Shown here piece after piece: positions 5,845 to 8,852 of a stretch of DNA of 8,852 nt; within the stretch, counting starts at the first letter, position 1, and the number at the start of each line of letters is the position of its first letter. A program made the translations under genes and the position numbers. The stretch lies in NCBI GenBank assembly GCA_040007895.1, contig JBDTUE010000178.1, positions 1 through 8,852 on the forward strand, given 5' to 3'. Under the pieces are notes generated by a model. The model was given only the letters and a program-made list of their open reading frames with translations, searched no databases and was not told the origin of the DNA. This stretch comes from JADJLQ01 sp040007895 (GTDB lineage Bacteria > Bacteroidota > Bacteroidia > Chitinophagales > Saprospiraceae).

Positions 5845-6671
5845 ACAAAGAATTAATGAAATTTTTGTCTTTTATCCTTGTTTATATTTTAATCTGTAGC
5901 TGCAGTGAAATACCAGTTGTTTTGCCTGTAAATGATCCCAATACAGGAAACATTTCCGATCAAAATGTTTTAGTCGAAGAATATACCGGAGTCCGTTGCC
6001 AGAATTGTCCAGCCGGAGCTCAAGTTCTTGAAGAATTAAAAACTATCCACGGCAAAAGGTTGACGATTCTTTCTATTCACGGAGGGTTTTTTGCTCAACC
6101 AACAAACCGGGAAAATAAACTAACCCTGGATAATTCATTTGGACAACAATTGATCTCGTTGTTCAATCAACCACAGGGTTATCCTTCTGCAATGATTGAT
6201 CGAAAATTATTTAATGGTCAGCCTTCCCTATTCCTCGGTGGAAGTTTTTGGGCCGGATATATAGATCAGGAAAAGAGTAAGATTCCTAAACTTGGGATGG
6301 GTCTAAGCACTACCATTGATAGTAACAGCAGAATGTTAACCGTTGTAGTCAGCATCAATGGCCTTGTGGACATGAGTGCTCAGTCTTTAATGCTTTCGAT
6401 CGCATTATCGGAGAATAATATTAAAGATGCGCAACTCACACCGATTGGTATTGATACCAATTATATACATCAGCATGTGATGCGCACCTTTTTAGGAAAT
6501 GTATTTGGAAATACGATAGACCCAATTATATTAAACCAATCTAAAACCTATTCTTTCAGTTTGCTTGTCCCAATAGCATGGGCTTTAAACCAATTACAGG
6601 TCGTGGCTTTTGTTCACAACACCGGGCCTGACTATGAAGTCATCCAGGTCGTTGAGAAAAAACTACTTTAA
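5841..6671 (+). CDS. Omp28-related lipoprotein with a thioredoxin-like CxxC domain
   Basis: A 276-residue protein whose ATG overlaps the DUF6029 stop. The N-terminus is a lipoprotein signal (MNKELMKFLSFILVYILICSC, with Cys21 the likely lipidated residue and Cys19 an alternative). An internal Met6 could also start it, but the ATGA overlap favours Met1. Residues 40-150 resemble the thioredoxin-like half of Omp28-type proteins: NVLVEEYTGVRCQNCPAGA with Cys53-Gln-Asn-Cys56, the strand LTILSIHGG, then GYPSAMIDR with the cis-Pro at 115. The C-terminal half is a beta-sandwich-like region with HQHVMRTFLG (210-219), typical of the family, and a closing VVAFVHN strand. Omp28 was first described as an outer-membrane protein of Porphyromonas; the biochemical activity is not settled. 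Here a redox role is inferred from the CxxC and cis-Pro. It converges on the metal-binding lipoprotein gene with 14 bases between stops. Confidence 0.88.
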   Translation: MNKELMKFLSFILVYILICSCSEIPVVLPVNDPNTGNISDQNVLVEEYTGVRCQNCPAGAQVLEELKTIHGKRLTILSIHGGFFAQPTNRENKLTLDNSFGQQLISLFNQPQGYPSAMIDRKLFNGQPSLFLGGSFWAGYIDQEKSKIPKLGMGLSTTIDSNSRMLTVVVSINGLVDMSAQSLMLSIALSENNIKDAQLTPIGIDTNYIHQHVMRTFLGNVFGNTIDPIILNQSKTYSFSLLVPIAWALNQLQVVAFVHNTGPDYEVIQVVEKKLL

Positions 6672-6685
6672 ATTGAATTAATGAT

Positions 6686-6994
6686 CTACTTTTTGATGTC
6701 TGCTTTAGCAACTAATTCCATTTTGCATTTTGGACATTTGTCGCCCTTTTTTCCGGTTACTTCCGGGTGCATTTTACACACATAAGCATTCATGGTATCT
6801 GTAGCGGCCATTACAGCATGGGTTGTATCTGCCATCATGGTGCTGGCCATAGCAGCAGTATCTGTGGTCGTCATTGCGGCTGCTGCAGAAGTAGTATCGG
6901 CAGTAGCAGTAGTAGTATTCGTAGTAGCAGAATTTTTACAAGCTATCGCTAAAAGAATAATTAAAGAGGCAAAAAATGTAAGTCTGATTTTCAT
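6686..6994 (-). CDS. Small lipoprotein with heavy-metal-binding domain (HMBD)
   Basis: A 102-residue protein. The ATG at 6994 is chosen because it opens directly into a lipoprotein signal (MKIRLTFFASLIILLAIAC, Cys19); the in-frame ATG at 7045 would add 17 residues with no role. Residues 20-70 are a low-complexity linker almost wholly Ala, Thr, Met, Asp and Ser. The C-terminal domain, YVCKMHPEVTGKKGDKCPKC then KMEL, is the small HMBD module found in CusB-type metal-efflux adaptors and copper ATPases. Candidate ligands are Cys73, Met75, His76, Cys87, Cys90 and Met92. The usual motif is Y-x-C-P-M-H-P; here Lys replaces the first Pro. It is likely a metal-binding protein of the periplasm or outer membrane. 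It converges on the Omp28-like gene; no efflux pump is nearby. Confidence 0.88.
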   Translation of the reverse strand: MKIRLTFFASLIILLAIACKNSATTNTTTATADTTSAAAAMTTTDTAAMASTMMADTTHAVMAATDTMNAYVCKMHPEVTGKKGDKCPKCKMELVAKADIKK

Positions 6995-7168
6995 AATGAG
7001 CGTAAAAATATTACGGCTAATGGATTGATTTTTAACAATAACCAATTAATAACAATTCATTTGCGACCCCAAAACATATGGATAAAAATTCAATTATATT
7101 GGTACCTATTAAAAATCACATTTTCCTATATTTCTTTGTTAGCGGATTGCGCTTCAGAAATATTCCTT

Positions 7169-7621
7169 TTATAAATGATATTCCCGGACCGTCCTGTGCG
7201 AAACCATTTGCCACCGCCCTTTAAGTTTTTCGAAAACTCTTACATACCATAATAGATATTGTACCATGTTATCCTTGTCCTGGCGCTTAACCGTAAGTTT
7301 TCCGTAAACAATATTTATGTTTTTTGCGTGGGGCTCCACCGTAACCGAATCATGTATTCTTGAAATAAATTTTGATGATGGTTTTGACACCCCATTTATC
7401 CAGCTTGTTTTAGAATCCACCAGCCCGGTTCCGTGGGTGAACACAAAATCTTCTGCATAATGATCTTTTAAAAATTCCAAATCTTTGTTTACTACCGCCT
7501 GGTCAATCGCCTGATTGAGTTTAATAATATCTTGGGTAGTACCATTTATTGAAATACAACATGATACAATCAAGATCATACATTTTATAGGATTCCATGG
7601 ATGCAATTCTGTTTTTGACAT
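7169..7621 (-). CDS. Exported NTF2-like (DUF4440/SnoaL-type) protein
   Basis: A 150-residue protein. Residues 31-148 follow the cone-shaped NTF2-like fold: the N-terminal helix IIKLNQAIDQAVVNKDLEFL, DHYAEDFVFTHGTGLVDSK with the THG..x..SK turn typical of DUF4440, the strands VTVEPHAKNINIVYGKLTV, and the final LLWYVRVFEKLKGRWQMVSHRTV. Residues 15-27 (MILIVSCCISING) form the hydrophobic core of a signal peptide. With the start at 7621 the preceding 14 residues are a longish n-region; Met15 at 7579 is an alternative. I keep 7621 because it leaves only 18 bases after the pcm stop, a normal operon spacing. Members range from enzymes to ligand-binding proteins; no catalytic set can be singled out here, so the role is unknown. 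Confidence 0.8.
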   Translation of the reverse strand: MSKTELHPWNPIKCMILIVSCCISINGTTQDIIKLNQAIDQAVVNKDLEFLKDHYAEDFVFTHGTGLVDSKTSWINGVSKPSSKFISRIHDSVTVEPHAKNINIVYGKLTVKRQDKDNMVQYLLWYVRVFEKLKGRWQMVSHRTVREYHL

Positions 7622-7639
7622 GGTGTATTGATTTACATT

Positions 7640-8329
7640 TTATTTTTTGTTTAACCCCTCCAGAAACGGAACAAATCTGAATAATCCGTGTGCCTCTTCT
7701 TTATACGTATTTCCTGATCGTTTAAAGATTCTTTTCATTACCTGCTCCTTACCTTCATTTACCGGAATAATCATTACTCCGTTTTCATTTAATTGTTGCA
7801 ACAACATAGGCGGTACATTCGGTGCCCCGCAGGTAATTATGATTTTATCAAATGGGGCATATTTGGGCAATCCTTCAAATCCATCCCGGAGGTAACATCG
7901 GATAGATACAAAACCCATTTTTTTCAATGCGCTTGCTGTCTGATGATATAAAGATTCTTGCCTTTCTAATGTAAAAACTTTTGCACCCAGTTCACTGAGG
8001 ATGGCTGCCTGATATCCGCTTCCCGTGCCTATTTCCAGTATCTTATCACCCGGCCTTACATCCAGCAATTGTGTTTGAAATGCAACGGTATAGGGTTGAC
8101 TGATTGTTTGATCAGATCCAATTGGAAATGCAACATCCTGATATGCCCATGCTTCAAAACCTTTTGGTACAAATTGATGCCTCGGTACTTTTGCCATGGC
8201 TGTCAATATTTTTTCATCAAATATTTTTTTATTCCGGAGCTCAGCAATTAGTTTTTTACGCATACCCTTATGCATGTGTGTATCATCCAGCCTGCCATGA
8301 TCTTTTGAAATATTCATACGTATTTTCAA
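7640..8329 (-). CDS. pcm: Protein-L-isoaspartate O-methyltransferase
   Basis: A 229-residue protein that methylates L-isoaspartyl residues in aged proteins with S-adenosylmethionine, allowing repair back to aspartate; cytoplasmic. Diagnostic parts are VPRHQFVP (48-55), the substrate-side motif QTISQPY (74-80), SAM-binding motif I LEIGTGSGYQAA (98-109) followed by VFTLERQ, a Rossmann strand with the YLRDGFEGLP turn (post-motif), FDKIIITCGAP, and LNENGVMIIPVN. The length is normal for bacterial Pcm. Met1 (8329) and Met5 (8317) are both possible starts; the conserved part begins at about residue 16 (DTHMHKGMRKKL), so Met19 or Met23 would cut into it. It follows the aroB stop by 37 bases and precedes the NTF2-like gene by 18, all on the same strand, so a single transcript is likely. 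Confidence 0.95.
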   Translation of the reverse strand: MKIRMNISKDHGRLDDTHMHKGMRKKLIAELRNKKIFDEKILTAMAKVPRHQFVPKGFEAWAYQDVAFPIGSDQTISQPYTVAFQTQLLDVRPGDKILEIGTGSGYQAAILSELGAKVFTLERQESLYHQTASALKKMGFVSIRCYLRDGFEGLPKYAPFDKIIITCGAPNVPPMLLQQLNENGVMIIPVNEGKEQVMKRIFKRSGNTYKEEAHGLFRFVPFLEGLNKK

Positions 8330-8366
8330 TGAGTAGCTAACTACATTTCAGCCTGAGACATTGCTC

Positions 8367-8852
8367 CTATTTTAGTTCATTTAACTCCTGATCTCCCAAA
8401 AGTACATCCCATTCGCTGACGCCAATATCCCGTAAAAGTGAAAAACTTATCTTTCCGTTTATATTTTTTTTATCCTGTTTCATGATAGGCAACCAGGCTT
8501 TCATGTTCAATGCAGGGGGTTTACCATACAAGGAGATGATGTAATGTATGATTTCATTTTGCTCATGAATTCTCAAGCGCAATTGTTTAGCTGACAACAT
8601 TGTCTCATAGATCATACCCGCCGCAATAGCCTCGCCGTGCAGTAATGGATGGGGACTTTGTAAAAAATGACTTTCTATGGCATGACCTATAGTATGACCA
8701 AAATTCAAAAGTTTCCGTTTGTTTTTTTCGTACGGATCGTCGATGACTATTTTGCGTTTGACTTCCAGTGATCTTCGTATGATCTTAGTCCAGTTTGCAT
8801 TTTTCAAATCATGAATCTCAATTAATTCTTTCCAATGATCACCGTCTGCAAT
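8367..8852 (-). CDS. aroB: 3-Dehydroquinate synthase, C-terminal part (5' end outside window)
   Basis: The frame is open to the right edge, giving the last 161 residues; an apparent TTG start at 8807 is internal. AroB converts DAHP to 3-dehydroquinate, the second step of the shikimate pathway, using NAD and a divalent metal. The visible part contains the opening IADGDHWKEL, the block SLEVKRKIVIDDP (28-40), LLNFGHTIGHAIE (48-60), LHGEAIAAGM (71-80) and the closing helical domain. His53 and His72 correspond by motif to the metal ligands His247 and His264 of the E. coli enzyme. The loop between them is two residues longer than in E. coli. Lys-rich IMKQDKKNINGKISFSLL is the usual late segment. 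The pcm gene follows after 37 bases. Confidence 0.96.
   Translation of the reverse strand: MADGDHWKELIEIHDLKNANWTKIIRRSLEVKRKIVIDDPYEKNKRKLLNFGHTIGHAIESHFLQSPHPLLHGEAIAAGMIYETMLSAKQLRLRIHEQNEIIHYIISLYGKPPALNMKAWLPIMKQDKKNINGKISFSLLRDIGVSEWDVLLGDQELNELK

Noticed and set aside
6662..6693. Repeated CTACTTT between the convergent Omp28-like and HMBD genes as a bidirectional terminator
   Set aside because: The two copies are direct, not inverted, so they cannot form a stem.
6767..7028. Plus-strand open frames opposite the HMBD lipoprotein gene
   Set aside because: They are low-complexity antisense translations of the Ala/Thr-codon repeats; the minus-strand frame has the lipobox and the Cys/His domain.
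7141..7153. AGCG/CGCT stem as terminator of the aroB-pcm-NTF2 run
   Set aside because: Only 4 base pairs with no following U-run on the minus strand.
8069..8340. Plus-strand open frames opposite pcm
   Set aside because: No domain or codon character; the minus strand encodes a clear methyltransferase with all motifs.

Overview
The window reads as an AT-rich chromosomal segment of a member of the Bacteroidota, probably of the Saprospiria/Chitinophagia type. The evidence is a DUF6029-type outer-membrane protein, an Omp28-type lipoprotein, a TlpA-like thioredoxin, several short lipoprotein signals, the general lack of Shine-Dalgarno sequences, and promoter boxes of the TAnnTTTG kind. No rRNA, tRNA, CRISPR array, insertion sequence or phage gene is visible.

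Layout. At 1-246 is the C-terminal end of a gene with a Met-Pro-Pro repeat, closed by a good intrinsic terminator (268-306). A YCII-domain lipoprotein follows (372-863, +). It converges on a small three-helix membrane protein (918-1343, -). A roughly 300-base stretch holding a possible gene remnant leads to a large exported serine hydrolase of the beta-lactamase/PBP family (1644-3332, +). After a 301-base gap with little content comes the most coherent block. A periplasmic TlpA-like thioredoxin (3634-4134, -) is divergent from a DUF6029 beta-barrel candidate (4201-5844, +), which overlaps by 4 bases an Omp28-like lipoprotein with its own CxxC site (5841-6671, +). Back-to-back -7 boxes lie between the divergent genes. 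Convergent to this pair is a small lipoprotein with a heavy-metal-binding domain (6686-6994, -). The right end is a minus-strand run, aroB (partial, entering from the right edge), pcm and an exported NTF2-like protein, probably one transcript.

How the genes may work together. The central block combines two thioredoxin-fold envelope proteins with a barrel candidate whose only two cysteines form a CX4C pair close to its C-terminus. The inference is that TlpA and/or the Omp28-like protein act on that pair or on a substrate passing through the barrel. This is the best candidate in the window for an undescribed system, but it rests on gene content, orientation and cysteine placement only. The adjacent metal-binding lipoprotein would suit an envelope metal/redox theme, but its opposite orientation means it need not belong. 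The aroB-pcm-NTF2 run looks like ordinary housekeeping plus an accessory exported protein.
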